A DNA stretch of 64,000 nucleotides from Porodaedalea pini (Eukaryota; Basidiomycota; Agaricomycetes; Hymenochaetales; Hymenochaetaceae). The translations under genes were made by a program, and so were the position numbers. Position 1 is the first letter of the stretch; the number at the start of each line of letters is the position of its first letter. Of this stretch, positions 13,067 to 25,927 are shown piece after piece. Under the pieces are notes generated by a model that ran no database searches, was not told the DNA's origin, and saw nothing but the letters and a program-made list of their open reading frames with translations. The stretch covers positions 310,001 through 374,000 of the forward strand of contig NBAY01000014.1 in NCBI GenBank assembly GCA_002794775.1. The letters are read 5' to 3'.

Positions 13067-13518
13067 GTTACTTATAGTATGAGAGGCCCTTCAAGCTAAT
13101 TGAAGTTTGATATAGAATTTAATTACGAATAAACATTTTGACAAAACTGAAACCAAGCTTGTGGGCTTTAGAGCAACTGATGAAATTTTTTTTAATGAAA
13201 TGTACATGATATGTAACCATATCTGGATGTTTTCTGTGTTATCTTCTTCCCGTGAACGGCTCAAACATACGATTAAATGGAACCCATGACATTGGTGATA
13301 TATTTAGTCGGAGTCTGAAAAGCGTGTCTAAGACGCGTCTGATACACGTGATTTGCATATTTAGAAGTGCAGAATGAAGTTTTCTTTCTCTCATCTTGAC
13401 CAGGAGGAACCATACATCCTAAGCCTATACTGTCCAGTACATATCGGACAGCTGATCGTAGCGTCAGAAACTGCAAGCAGAACTAGATTCCGCTCTAGAA
13501 CATTCCCCAACCACCCAA

Positions 13519-15910
13519 TCACTCCCAGGCCGTCAGTTCGAAGTCAGCTTCAGCCGCACTAGCATCGATCAACTTGAGTACATCCTGCGAGCGAGGAGTG
13601 AGTCGGACGTGAAAAGGACGTGGACGGCTGACGAGCCCTCCAACGAAGGCGTCTGGGTCTGGTAAGATCGGTGCACCATGTGCGTCGAGCACCGGAAGTA
13701 TATCAAAAGCCCAAAGTAACCTGCAAACTCTCAAATGAGATTTGTGAGGATACGCATATAGTCTCTGAGATATGCACCGCGAAATAACTATGAAGAGCGA
13801 CTGCAGCGCGACTTGTTGTCCGGGACAGACTCGGCGCCCAAACCCGAAGAAACAATCCGCGAAGGCCGTGGAGAGCGTGTTCGTGGGATTCAAAAATCGT
13901 TCTGGCTTGAAACTTTCAGGATCGGGGAAAATCTCCGGGTCTTTCGAAATTGCACTGTTCAATACAGATTGAGTAAATGAAGACTGTCAATCAACATTCA
14001 GGCGAAGGTAGTCTATGAACGCACTAGATGTTAGCGATGATTGTAGAACCCTTGGGAATGAAGAAGCCTTCGCATTGGTCATCTTCGGTAACTGCATGAG
14101 CGACGCCTGACGGTGCAATCGGCCTCCATCTAGAAGTCGCAGTTTGGTTTAGCAAAGGATGCTATCATGAATGAAAGGTATGAGATGAGATATACCGCAT
14201 CACTTCCCAGATCAGGGCCTTGAGAAAGGGAAGTAAAGACTCATTGTCGAAAGTTGGCATCCTCGACTGGCCAACGACTTGGTCAATCTCTGCCTGGGCT
14301 TTACGCATGTGTTCAGGATGATACAGCATGGCCACTGTTCGATTGTTATTGTAAGAGAGCGACTACAGTTGAACTTGTGCAATAGACGTACACAAAAAGA
14401 CATCGAACGAAGCTGTCACCTATGTGAGAGGTGCGTTGGTCATAAAGTGAAGCACAGGAATAGACAAGATCACGCACGGTCGATACTCCTGCAGAAAATG
14501 ACGCAGAAACGTTGTATGCCATCTGCACAATGCTTAGTTCATTGTTCTTGACATTCTCGAGCATGTTCGATGACAGGCACGGCTTCACTCTGCCTTCGTT
14601 CATTTTATGCTTGACTTCCAGAAGGAGACCAGTGTAAAGCGCGACATCTAGAGCCCTAATTTTTTTCCTGCTCCCACCTGAACCACTGGAGAAATTCCTG
14701 AAAAGATGTCAGGCTTCGTCGGATCTAGAACCGCTGAAGTTCTGTCCTACCGGGAGCCAGAGAAGAATCGGCCAAGACTCCACGACATATCGACCAGGAA
14801 TACTGAGTTGCGAAAAATTAGCTCTACCTCTGAGGTATAACGAAGCACTGACGTCGTTCTAGAAGACCAACAAGACATTGTTAAGTTGTCGATCAAAATA
14901 TACATATTTCAAGAGTTCGAAATACTGACCTCCCGAAGGCTAGAATAAAACTGAGAATACCATCAGGCTACAAATTATCGACTCACGTACCGAGCTGAGC
15001 TCTCTGGTTCTCGAGCACCACTGGTTCCTTCAACGACCGTATACGAGTACCATAACTGATGGAGAACGCGACAGAAGTCGCGTATCTGTAAGAAATATGT
15101 ATTTATTGCTCTGAAGGTTCACGGAGAAGAAAGTTAGGACCTTTTTATAGCCTCAGCATGATTGTTGGGATCCGTGACAAGATCGCGAAGGAGTAGACAC
15201 GACTCAAGACTCTGAACAAGACGGTAGTTGAAAGCTGCTTTCCCACCCATCCCGGTATGTTGGAACTAATGCTCGTCATTTCGGTACTTGCACGTCTTGC
15301 ACTCAGAGCGTGCTCACCTTACGCCATTGCTTAAAGCGGGGACCATAAGCCATTGGCAAACCTCTCATGTTCCCCGATAGAATCTCTTGTCTGAAGTTCT
15401 CACAGAAGTTGAGAGAACGAAATTTCAAAGAATATGCGGTAAGCGTACCCCATGATGTTTCGAGGGCGGCTCGAGTATATCTCACCGCGCTTGTCAAGCA
15501 GGTCGCATGCAGACTTCATGTCATTCAGGACTATCGGCAACAAGTCTTTAGCACCACTTCCAAATCAAAATGGCTTGAAGCTTACCGATATTCGGAGTTC
15601 TTCCCAAGTAGAACGAGATAATAGGGCCTGATACACGCCGGTGTATTTGGTATCAACTGCCGCCGTTCTCTGCGCAGCAAGTAATTCCATACACACTTCT
15701 AAACTCTTGCGACCATTGCAAGAACTTCTTCCATGGCTCTACTTCAGGAATTTATGCCTGGTTGTCTCCAAGTAGTCCAGACTTCGGACCTGGCGGCAGA
15801 GCGATTGGGTTTCTCCTGACGAGGAAGACTAGCAACGCAGCAAAGACCAGAGTTGTTAAGGCTAAAATGTCGAGCAACATGTGGTCAGCGCGCGAAGCAA
15901 GAGAGGGCAT
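13519..15910 (-). pseudogene. Cytochrome P450 (Agaricomycete microsomal type) with early stop codon
   Basis: P450s are heme monooxygenases anchored in the ER membrane. Reading on the minus strand: an N-terminal hydrophobic anchor (LLDILALTTLVFAALLVFLV), the proline hinge LPPGPKSG, the ACDLLDKRGEIYSSRP segment, GPRFKQWRK, YATSVAFSISYGTRI, an I-helix remnant SAGVST (lacking the usual acidic residue), ExxR as EVMR, WRPIAP, PERF and the heme-binding FGFGRRVCPGQ with its Cys ligand. About ten small introns separate these blocks. A TAA at 15752-15754 falls inside conserved coding sequence, just after GDNQA and before IPEVEPW, where CAA is expected. The first in-frame ATG is at 15910; 15880 is an alternative start right before the anchor. 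Probably a recent pseudogene, unless that stretch is spliced differently. Confidence 0.75.
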
Positions 15911-16289
15911 GAGTAGCAATCATTCGGTCCTTGAGTAAGGCACACATGTACAGTCCTCTGTTTTGATGAACAGGCCACGGTGATCTCGGGTTCTTCCCAC
16001 AGGCGGGCATTTCAAGCAAGGAAAGGTAGCCCACTATCCCGTACCCGCGAGTATCGAACCTTCGCTGCCGCTCACAGATAAGGGAATGGAAGGTGTTGAT
16101 GCATTATGGTTATAGTAAATGCTTGTTGGCTGCTGCATCTGAGCGTGATGACATAGCCCGAATTAGGGTGACCATGAGGAACCATATTTTCTTGATTCAC
16201 CAACGATACTAACATATGCGGCGGGATTCTCCAGAAAGCGAGGCTTCTCCGAAAGCTTCGTGACTTAAAGGGAAGAATGTCGTGGCTGA

Positions 16290-17350
16290 AGACAACTTTT
16301 AAGCTTTATACCAGACGCACTTTCTTGAAACGGCCGCGGCTCATCTCCTACGCCTCTCCAAAGTCGTCGATAACTTTATCGTTTGAAGACGGGCCCACTG
16401 CGATATCGACGTTTCATAGGATGCAATGGTATTCACTATACTGTACAGCATGCGCAGCGCTGCACGCTAGTGGCCGGCACCGAGGAAGTGCTCCGCGGAA
16501 TGATGCCTGCCAGCAAAAAGTGACACCACCCGAAGGACTCGAAAAACTGAATTCAAACCATATATCATTATAAAGAGCTCTGAGTTGTCTACTGACACGT
16601 CTTCTCTTCTGCAGTACATGAGAAAAATAAGGTATGTCACATTCAACTCGCTTCTTTCACAGATTTCATCGAGCTTTGCGTGGTATTTCATAGTGTTTCC
16701 AATTCGAAAAGTCGCTTTGTATGTGGCCCGAGAAATAAGGCGCCATCTTCGACTTCGAGGGCAGGTCCTCGAGGAGCCAACTCGGGCGGAGTTCTCTGAA
16801 GGGTCTATATGCTATTATAGATTATGTAAGCCTGCCATTCTATCACACACTCCTTTTCGTTAGCGACCGCACACCGCTTTGTACACCCAGCAGACCTATA
16901 AAACTGGTTCAATCGAAGCTCGTGCGATATACACCCAATACACTACAGTCCTACAGTCTATGTTGGAAGGATAAAGTGCGGCAAATCGACGATGCCTACG
17001 CGCTCGCACTGCAACACTCTTCGTACACCCGCTCGCTAAGCCTGAAAGCCTTCACAGAGTTCTCAAGGTGTGTGACGCTTTGAGGAACCAGATTCAGCAC
17101 CACTCTCGCTTGAACGGTAAGCTGTATGAGTTTGCAGACTCTCGATCTGCGAATTTGGATCTTCAGAGGTGGAGGACGGCAAGTTGGGCGAGGCAAATGT
17201 GGGGATGCTGTGAGAGACTGGGCATTGCCAGTAGCGGTGGCGAATTTGAAGAAGTGGACGTGGGCAACATATACCGAGGATGATAGGGAGAGCGCTATCA
17301 GGTTGTTCGAGAAGAGGTCTGCAAGTCATTTGAACATGTTTCTGCCTCTC
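16290..17350 (+). pseudogene. Decayed FAD-dependent monooxygenase (relative of the gene at 17651-19491)
   Basis: Fragments in several frames match successive parts of the minus-strand monooxygenase next door. SSITLSFEDG at about 16360 matches PITLMFKDG. A CDIDVS-stop-DAMVFT block matches CDVLVGADGIHS. YMRKIR followed by a splice donor at about 16632 matches YTGKNK followed by a donor. DDAYALALQHS near 16990 matches EDAYVLGALIAH. GKLYEFAD at about 17120 matches the same word. KWTWATYTEDDRESAIRLFEK near 17260 matches the C-terminal KWGWET to AIGLLESK. At least two frameshifts and one stop are present. The copy points towards the intact gene, forming an inverted, convergent pair. Confidence 0.75.
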
Positions 17351-17650
17351 TAACTCCTCTCCCCTATGCAGGAATCGCGCCTGATCGAATAGTGTCCGGT
17401 ATACGCACTAGCTCATGAAAAGACCTCAAAGGCTCAATGGCCAACCGACCTCCCAAGAGGAAGGAGTAGAAAAAACGAAAATGAGGCTGATCATGACTCG
17501 ACAAGGTATGATCGCCTCGCAGAAGAGAGTTTAAGGATCACTTATTACTATTGCCATGTTAAAAGGCTTCAAGATTTGTCGTAGCTCCGTCGGCCGCATA
17601 GAGTTTTCACCCTGATGAATTTGTGGCATTTGCATTTGTAACATTATATC

Positions 17651-19491
17651 CTATTGATGTTGTGAGACTTTAGACTCGAGCAGCCCAATAGCGCTTGCAA
17701 GGGCACCATCTGCGACCGTTTCCCAACCCCATTTCCTGTTATCCGCGAATGCGTTTCCGAGAGCCTCCAGTATTTCAATGTCAGCTTGACACTCTTCAGT
17801 TCTTAAAATCGGGCGACCAGCAAGACTCGAAAAATGAGGATCCGCGAACTCGTACAACTTCCCTTGCAGCCTCGAGCGTTGTTGAACATCGTTTCCATGC
17901 GGCAGACACACTGACTCGAATATCTTGAGCGCAGCTGGAAGCGTAGATAGCGTAGTGTTGGGATGTGCAATTAGCGCACCGAGAACGTAGGCGTCCTCAA
18001 TTGCCACGCCTGCGCCTGCACCTTGATGAGGCGTCGTAGCATGAGCCTGTATTAAAGCAGTAAATAGTATAAAATAAAATCGAAACTTCGTAATGAGTAG
18101 GAGTACACGTACTGCATCACCTATAACTGCGACGCGATCATGGGTACAGATCGGAAGATTATTCAATGCGTGGATTGCCCAAAGTGAAGGCCTCTCAATA
18201 CACTATCAGAGACGCAATTGAATGAACAACGTGTACGATGACGTTGCAGGGAAACGAACAATGTACCTGAACAAGTTGCTGCACCTCGTCTTCCCATCCC
18301 TCATACTCAGAAAGAAGTTCGAGTTTTTGCCTCTCGGAAACCCACGGGCCTTCAAAGACAGTCCCTTCCTTATCAGGTTTGGATACGAACGCAACGACGT
18401 TTATGAGTCTTCTCTGCGAGATAGGGACGGCTATAACATGCTGTTATGGCAATTTCCGGCGTTTGCTGTCAGCTTTCTCGGTAGCGCGAATAAAGTTAAT
18501 TACTTTGTTCTTTCCTGTGTACTGAAGAAGTGATAAACATAGAAGTCAATGAGAAAATAATTATTGACTATATCTTACGTTCATAGCTCTATTCATGGCC
18601 CTATGTGAGGGATTTAACGCCTCAAGTTTTTCGCGCGGAATGAGCGCTCGATATGCCACAGATCCACTCCAAACGGGGTCGAGCACTCCAGGACTCCTCA
18701 GCTTTTCAGCCAGCTTTTTGTCCGCCTCCGCGTCGCTCTTCTCAATATCCTCAGCGGCGAGAGATATCAAGATGTGTCGTGTTACTGAGTGAATACCGTC
18801 CGCTCCAACGAGCACGTCACAATGGGCATTTGAGCCATCTTTAAACATCAGCGTGATCGGACCTGAAGGGGCGGAAGTTCCTGAAGGAAGACTATACCCG
18901 ATAAGACGCTTGGAGAAATGCGAGTGAGTTGAGATCGGGTCGAGTTGGCGCACAAGACATTGTTGGAAGTCGGCCCGATGAAAAGAAAGAAAGCCGACTG
19001 ACGGAGATTAGATTATTTCGCCGGAACATATACCAAGCAGACAAGATGCGTACAAGGTATCTTCGGATAGCTAAATGTCACGCCCTCCTTCTGGTCTGCC
19101 TTGCGCGTTTCGAATGCTGGTACTGAATACAAGTCAGTGCGTCCGCATTCCTCGGACGAGCAAATGCCAGTAACACACAGAGTTCGTCATCCGACGCAGG
19201 AACATTGACTAACTTCCTGAGTTCACTCTCAAGCCTAAGCGCCTTCATGACTTTCCAAGGCGCCTGTACATCCCAACACCTGCGCCGATCTCCGTAAAAC
19301 TGGGTGCGGCTTCATAGAGGTCAATCCGGATGTCCTTCCTTTCTGAAGAAAAGTGCGATATCGCCAACGCAGCGGTAAGTCCTCCAATACCTCCGCCGCT
19401 GGTTTGATAGTAACGTATCACCTTAAGTAAAATGCGTTGATGCCCAGTAGAGTACGCACCAAATCGCAACAGTAAACTTGGGCGAGGTCAT
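17651..19491 (-). CDS. FAD-dependent monooxygenase, salicylate hydroxylase-like
   Basis: This family hydroxylates aromatic substrates with NAD(P)H and O2. The start ATG at 19489-19491 gives MTSPKFTVAI, spliced to CGGGIGGLTAALA, the Rossmann GxGxxG that binds FAD. Later motifs are IDLYEAAPSFTEIGAGV, RADFQQCLVRQLD, CDVLVGADGIHSVTRH (the DG motif), VPISQRRLINVVAF, and GDA spliced to AHATTPHQGAGAGVAIEDA (second FAD motif). It ends at SKVSQHQ (stop 17651). Around eight short introns were placed with consistent phase and no break was found. Length, about 430 residues, is normal for the family. The substrate cannot be told from sequence. The P450 and the SDR nearby could belong to a catabolic neighbourhood, but that is inference. 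Confidence 0.85.
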
Positions 19492-19911
19492 GACTTTGTA
19501 CTGCTTTAATTTCGAGCTCTTAGCTTGTAGATGAAGGTAGGTCTACAGATGTATCAATTGGATGGCTTGACACACCGTAATCTGACCGTTCCTCGAGCGG
19601 CTAATGCTGTGCAGAGTAGTCTGTGGACGCAGCCGGCGACTTTGCTCTATTGCTATCTCTGCGGCATTGATCGGCCGAGCTCTTCCCACGTATTAATATC
19701 ACCAGCCAGCGAAGCTTTCTGAACGTATCGATAGAGCCGGAATCGCATCGATTTCATGACAGATAACGTTCATACATGATCAAATCTTGAAGCTGTTGTT
19801 TGTACTTCATTGAGATAGGCATTAGTCACAAGAGCGAGTGCGGGCCGTGGAGATGGAAGTGATTCCTATCAAATGTAAACAACGACACGCCCGTCCTTGC
19901 TCATACCATGA
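19492..19911. other. Intergenic, no gene seen
   Basis: Region between the start of the monooxygenase and the end of the S28 peptidase. Only short shadow frames were seen. Confidence 0.5.
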
Positions 19912-22017
19912 TCACGAAGTCGGCGTCCCCTTAAGCTGGGACTGGAAGCATGGCAACCACTCGTCGAGAGCAAGCTGGAATAAACCGAGCCCAGCGTAGA
20001 ATGGCTCGGGTGACACGGGACTGTAGAAGCCGACGGTCCGGAAGTCGGTATGGTTCGCGTCTAGCTCGAGCAGCACGCGCATGTCCGAGACGTGCACCAT
20101 GTTCGCATAAGTGAGGCCGAAGAAGGAGGGGAACGCGGGAGCGGTGTTGCATCTTCGCATGATTTGATTAAGACGTGAAGAAGAAACAAGTACTGAGCGC
20201 GTACTCTGGAACAGAGAGACTTGGCTGTCTATGCGGTGAATTCGACTCAATGGACGCAAGACCCATTGTACGCCACGGGTCGACTGATTGATTGAAGTTA
20301 AATTAATGAAGAATTTTGGAATAAAGACATGTAGTCTCACATTCGCCATTCGTAAAGAGTACATTTGAAGGAGTCATATCCCAACTCCCGTACTTATTGA
20401 TATGATCGACTGCAGGGGATGCTGGTAGCCCTTCTGGGAAGGTCGAATTACATTGTTCTTGAAACAGCTCGAGCGAAAGGAATGAGGTCTCGATGGAGAG
20501 AGGATTGTTCGGGTCACCTCGTTGGTAAAACCCTACGAACATACAACTGAGACAGACAATAGTCATAACAGAGAGATATCGCGCACCATACTCCGAACAA
20601 TATTGCCACATCCATGACAAGTCTGTGACAGGATCATCCGGATTGCCAGGAATAGAGTCGTAGTCGAGCTCAGCAAGCGCAGCTGTAAAGGCGGTAAAGG
20701 CGGCCCGAACACCGTGAGCCTCAGCAATGCCGGATTCAAATGCGTCTGCAGTGAAGTTTCGCGTTTCCAGAAGGTTGCAGAAGGGTAGGAGAGACGCGTT
20801 GAAGCCATAGTACTAAAGAATTGGTGTGAGAGATGCGCCGAGGAATTCAAGCAAAGCGAGGCCACAAACTTGATAGAAACTGAGTGGATCCATTAAGATG
20901 CTTGCCGCCCCCACATTGCTCATCTTCGCCGCCTCCTCTTTCGTCAGGTTCATCGCCAACGTCGTATTCCCGCCTTTCCCACTTAATCTCGCGAACTCGA
21001 GATCGAACTTCATGTCCGTTCGCTGCGTCTCGTCTGTCCCGTTCAGCACACCATCAACATACTTTGTCACCGCTACCCAGTCTGCGGAGCAGTTCCGCGT
21101 GAGCGAGCGCTCAGCGGCTTTGTAGTAGGAAGCCATGTCGACTTGCGCGTGCACGGGAGCAGAGGACGCCCAGGTCGCGAATATGACCTCGGGATTACGA
21201 ACGCGCATGAACGCACCACGTACACCGGGATAGGACCCACCCAGCCAAACCCACGGCGTCACAGATGGATGTATAGCAGGTTGAGTCGTGGATTCGTTAG
21301 AGGAAACAGGGAAAGAGCTCGCGAAGAACACAACATCTTCCAACGCCTGATCTGTCGTTAGGAACTTCCATTGGTCGAATGTCGTGCTTTCCTAGCGGAA
21401 AGTTTACTTCGATGAATTGTTTGGAAAATAAGCAAGGACTTACATTGACGGGAAAGGGGAGTGAGTTTCCGTAGAACCGATGCTCCCATAAAATGGCAAG
21501 GCCCTTATATCTTTTCGCGAGGCGCATGGTTGCAGACAGACCATGGTACTCCTGTAACAGCAATTAGCACCAGTCGTATGTTCAGGTATAGTTCCTTGGG
21601 AAATACCTGTAAATAGTATGGCAAAAGAGGCTCCGCATTTTGTTCACCAGAGTCAAATACTGAAACAAGGAACATTAATATTGTCGTGAAGCTCCTATGG
21701 AGAAAGATTTGGGTTACTGACTGAAAACTGGACCTCCAGATTCATAGTACGTGCTGTTCATCCAATAACGATTTTTAAAAGTTTCGTTAGAGTCACTAAA
21801 GTGGTCAAGCGGCATCTAATTCCACGTTGAGATTAAACTACAAAGACTTAATAGAGACACTCACGTCGATAAAAAGAGCACCATTTTGCTCCATAGCATC
21901 TTTAAAGATGGGAAGTAGATGTTCCTGGACACCTAGACGAGGAGAAAGAAGCTGTCCCCAAGCGGCTCGACAGAGGCTCACCCAAACCAACATTAGAAGA
22001 AAAAGCAGCAGATACAT
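19912..22017 (-). CDS. Secreted serine peptidase, family S28 (prolyl carboxypeptidase type)
   Basis: S28 enzymes cleave after proline near peptide termini. The start at 22015-22017 gives a hydrophobic signal peptide (MYLLLFLLMLVWVSLCRAA). Then follow MPLDHFSDSNETFKNRYW, FDSGEQNAEPLLPYYLQ, EYHGLSATMRLAKRYKG, EHRFYGNSLPFP, the nucleophile motif GGSYPGVRGAF, WASSAPVHAQVD, and near the C-terminus GEFDPW with HVSDMRVLLELDANHTDF. Several NxT/S sites fit a secreted glycoprotein. A C-terminal intron joins VPE to CNTAPAFPSFFGLTY in frame. Stop is at 19912-19914. The gene is divergent from the DnaJ gene with about 410 bases between their start codons. No disabling change seen. Confidence 0.88.
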
Positions 22018-22427
22018 GGTACTGAAGTTGTATCACGTTTCTTCACGTCTTAATGAGTCCTCTTTATAGGCCTCCATGGGGCTCATAGATAGTGAGAATC
22101 TTGAGGAAGTCCAGCAGTCCCTCGTGCACGAGGTGCAGAAGACGCCAGCAAGAGCGTGACCATGTTCAGAACCACAAGGATTCAATACACCGCGACGGCT
22201 GAACAAACTCCATACGTTCCGGAGATCATAGCAAAATCAGTAAATTTCAGGAGAAAAATTTGATGATGGCTGTAGAAGGTCAAGAGAAGCTCGGAGAAAT
22301 CTGGAAAATATAAATTGATTTATCGTGGGAAAGTTGTTCACCACTGGCGCGGACGCATAGCATTGCTTGCTCACTAGTTTCTCTCCTCCTTGACCCACCC
22401 TTGTCTTCAACGACGTTGGTAAAGACG

Positions 22428-24402
22428 ATGGCAGCAAAGAAGAAAGCGAGCAAGAAAAATTCCAGGCAAAACTCGGAGCAGCCTGGCGCAAATGGAACGG
22501 ACGGGCCTAGGTTTGCACATGATGCAGCCGCAACGCTATTAGGATTAATGCTTGCTCCTTCCCTCTTACAGGGCATCACCGATGAACAGCGACACTCCGC
22601 CGTCATTAGAAATGGAGCTTCCGGAAGAGCAGCAGGCGTCGGGCTCGAATTCTTCGGAGCCAGTGGCTGCAATCGATCCCGCCGTCCGTGCGGAGCAGCT
22701 GAAAGAGGAGGGGAATGCCGTGTTCCGTGAAAAACTTTACGGCACAGCGATTGACTTGTATTCGCAGGCAATCGGTGCGTAACATAACGATCTCTATCTC
22801 TTTAGAATTCATCTAATTACTGGACAGATCTACAGCCGTCCGAGCCCACCTATCTGACAAATCGCGCCGCGTCGTACATGGCTTTGAAGCGTTTCAAGGC
22901 AGCTCTCGCAGACTGCCAACAAGCTGCTGCATTGCAATCCTCGAATCCCTCGCCGAAGACACTGATCCGTCTCGCCCGCTGTCAGCTAGCCACTGGTGCA
23001 CCAGCTCCCGCACTATCCGTCTTACGCGAAGTACTTGCTCTCGAACCGGAAAATACTGCGGCGAAGCAGCTTCAGGCAAAAGTGCTCGAACTTGAGGCAC
23101 ATCTTCGCAACTTTGAGGGTGCACGTTCTAGGAAAGAGTGGGGAATGGCGCGTCTCGCGCTCGACAAGTGTCTGCAAGCGATTGACGGCGAAGCAGGTGA
23201 CGCACCGTCTGAATGGCGCTGTTGGCGGATTGAGCTTGAGCTCGCGCGCGGGAACTGGGATGCTGCAAGCATTGCAGCAAATGACGCCCTACGGCTAGAC
23301 TCGAACTCAGCGGACGTGATGGCTCTTCGTGGACTCGTTCTGTTCCTCATTGCAAAATTACCTGGCGCACTACAGCATGCTATGTCTGCTCTGCGGTTAG
23401 ACCCGGACAATCTGCGCGCCAAAAAGCTGCGGCAACGCGTGAAGGCTGTAGAGCGGTTGAAGGACGAAGGTAACGCCAGCTTCAAATCGAATCAATGGAA
23501 AACTGCTATCGATAAGTATACCGAGGCACTGGAGATCGTTGGGGATAGCGAGGAGGAGGGCAAGGGTGGTCAGATACGAGCAACCCTCCTTTCAAACCGT
23601 GCAACTTCATTACTGAAGGTACTACTTCTTGTATCAACCTTGAATTTCGAGGCTTATGACAGTGGCAGCTTGACAGACATGAGGACGCCTTGGTCGATAT
23701 CACGACGTCTTTGGAACTTCATCCAACCTCTTTCAAGGCCCTTCGGACTCGAGCTCGCATAAACGTGCACCTGGAGCACTACGATGCGGCTGTCGCGGAT
23801 TTCAAATCTGCGCTCGAATATGCGGCGTCTGAGGGGAGCACAGCAGATGAACGGGCACTACAGACCGAGCTTCGTAAGGCTGAGGCCGACCTCAAGCGCA
23901 GCAAGACAAAGGATTATTACAAGATCCTCGGTCCGTTTCTTTTTTAACTTCATAGAAACCAGCTGTACTAAAATGGCGCTTCAGGTGTTGCGCGCGATTG
24001 TATGGAGTCAGACATCAAGAAGGCGTACCGCCGCGAAAGCTTGAAGCACCATCCCGATAAAGGAGGTGACGAAGAGAAATTCAAGCTCGTCGTCGAGGCA
24101 CATACAGTTCTCTCGGATCCAGTGAAGCGCGAACGGTAAGTATCTTCGACTTCATCCATCCTTTTGGTGATTCTGAACCCTCTCGTTGCAGTTATGATCT
24201 GGGGGAAGATGTTGATGGATCTATGAGCTCAAGTGGCATGAGTGGGTTCGGTGGCATGGACCCAAATGACTTTACGAACATCTTCATGCAGTTTGGCGGC
24301 GGGGGCGGTGGTTTCGGTGCCGGGCCTAGCTTTGGCGGCGGGCGGGGTGGTAGCTTCCACTTTCATACTGGCGGGCCGGGTCGTTCATCCTTCAGCTTTT
24401 GA
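22428..24402 (+). CDS. TPR and J-domain co-chaperone, DNAJC7-like
   Basis: The protein combines tetratricopeptide repeats, which bind the Hsp70/Hsp90 C-terminal tail, with a J domain that stimulates Hsp70 ATPase. The start ATG at 22428 gives a Lys-rich leader ([14 protein letters not shown]), spliced at 22509-22571. TPR units include [40 protein letters not shown] and [20 protein letters not shown], ending with [20 protein letters not shown]. The J domain begins at KDYYKILG and carries the essential HPD in [11 protein letters not shown] Gly/Phe-rich C-terminus follows ([17 protein letters not shown]). Introns at about 22775-22827, 23618-23670, 23932-23984 and 24136-24190 keep the frame. It looks intact and is probably cytosolic. 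Confidence 0.9.
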
Positions 24403-25927
24403 GGTTTATGCTCGCTGTTTTCATCTTGTTCTTGGAACACATATTCTCGGTGTCCACATCAGTTCGTCTTGCTTTCGCGCATCTATTCCCTACTCTACCA
24501 TATTCACACGGCTTCTCTCGTGCATTTACCTGCTTTCCTTACTCCCGTAGCTCACTTGGATATAGAATAACTAGGCCATGTAGATGCACGATATCTCAGA
24601 GTTGGCACATCTCCCGCGAGACACGTCCCGCGCGATAGGGCGCTCGGTATGTTGAAGTTGTAACATGCGCTGGTCGCCATCGGTCAGCTCTTGCAGTACA
24701 GATCATGCATGCATCTGAGAGATTCTCGTGACCGTCGCGCCGCGCTCACAAATCTCTTCTAAATAGAGTGTATTTAGAGCCTCGAGGACCTCAGCAAGGA
24801 TCGATGTGGATTAGCCGAGAGACTAACCGATGCATAGAAACCCGATGAACCCAATACAAACCTTCTACTTTGCCCTTGCCCTCCCTCCAGCTCCTGCATA
24901 AGAGCTCAATCTAATTTCATTAAACGTGCTCTTAAATGCAGTTATTTTGATTGTAATAAAGGTATGAAATCTTGAGGCGTACGATTCAGGAGGTTCAGTG
25001 GGCGATAGTCGGCAACTGTATTACGGTAGTATCCAAATGGTTTCGGTAGTCTCCATGTCGATCCTTGCTAAGGTAGTAAATACAGTCAATACGAAATCAA
25101 TCTCATCGCTATCGCTATTATTGTCGTCGTTTTTTCCTAATGTGGATTTAGCGTTCACATGACTTTCCCGTTTAAGCTTACTGTACCCGCGTGTATGTAC
25201 TGGAGCAACCGTTACGCATGGGTCGCTATTAATATTTAGTATTTTGGCCCTCCGTTGCGCATGACACGGGCCTGGTTGCTTCCGATAGTTTCAGTACACG
25301 CGGGTACAGATCAATACGACCATTCGTCGCTCTTCAAGTTCCAATAATGACTAAGTTCGAACGAGTTCTGTTGTTGACAAGTGGAGGGACATAATAGTAA
25401 CTCGAATCATTTGACGAAGAGAAATAATTGAATCCATGGTTTGTGTAAACGTATTCTCACACTGGCATACTGATAGTTTTCTGAGCCTTTCCACTTCTCA
25501 TGCTAGTACTAGTGGGCATAGCCACCATACTCAGCCGGAAGCTGTTCTTACGATAGCCGCTCTGTTTAGCGTATACACTCCGTTGCAGTGTATCTCAAGG
25601 AATCGATTGATGGTTGCATCCATCAGCAGCGCGCTACCACTCGATGATGCTTTCGTACTTATACGAAGCTGTTGATTGTCAAAACGTCCACATGCCCCTC
25701 AATGGGTACAAGACACCTACAATCTCTTGAAGTGTTTCCTAAATACTCTTCTCGCCCTAGCGTATTCATGTGCTCTTTTGGCCCAGAAAAGGAATGTCGG
25801 TCGTCGAAGGCACAGAAACTCGTACAGGTGCTTTGCTCTGTATCAGAATGTGATCCCTCTGCTTTTGACCTCGTAAGTAACGCCCAGCTTAGTGAATGGA
25901 CCTAGGAAGAGAAGCTGAAGCTATTTT
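24403..25927. other. Long intergenic region with a small inverted-repeat element
   Basis: No gene supported across about 1.5 kb. Only short frames without recognisable motifs were seen. It holds the inverted repeat annotated at 25182-25308. Upstream exons of the kinase starting at 25928 could lie in the last few hundred bases. Confidence 0.4.
25182..25308. repeat. 127 bp inverted-repeat (MITE-like) unit
   Basis: Perfect 14-base terminal inverted repeats, tgtacccgcgtgta at 25182-25195 and its complement at 25295-25308. The inner sequences also pair partly (ggagcaacc on the left and ggaagcaacc on the complement of the right). No clear target duplication. It could be a tiny non-autonomous transposon or a hairpin. 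Confidence 0.45.
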
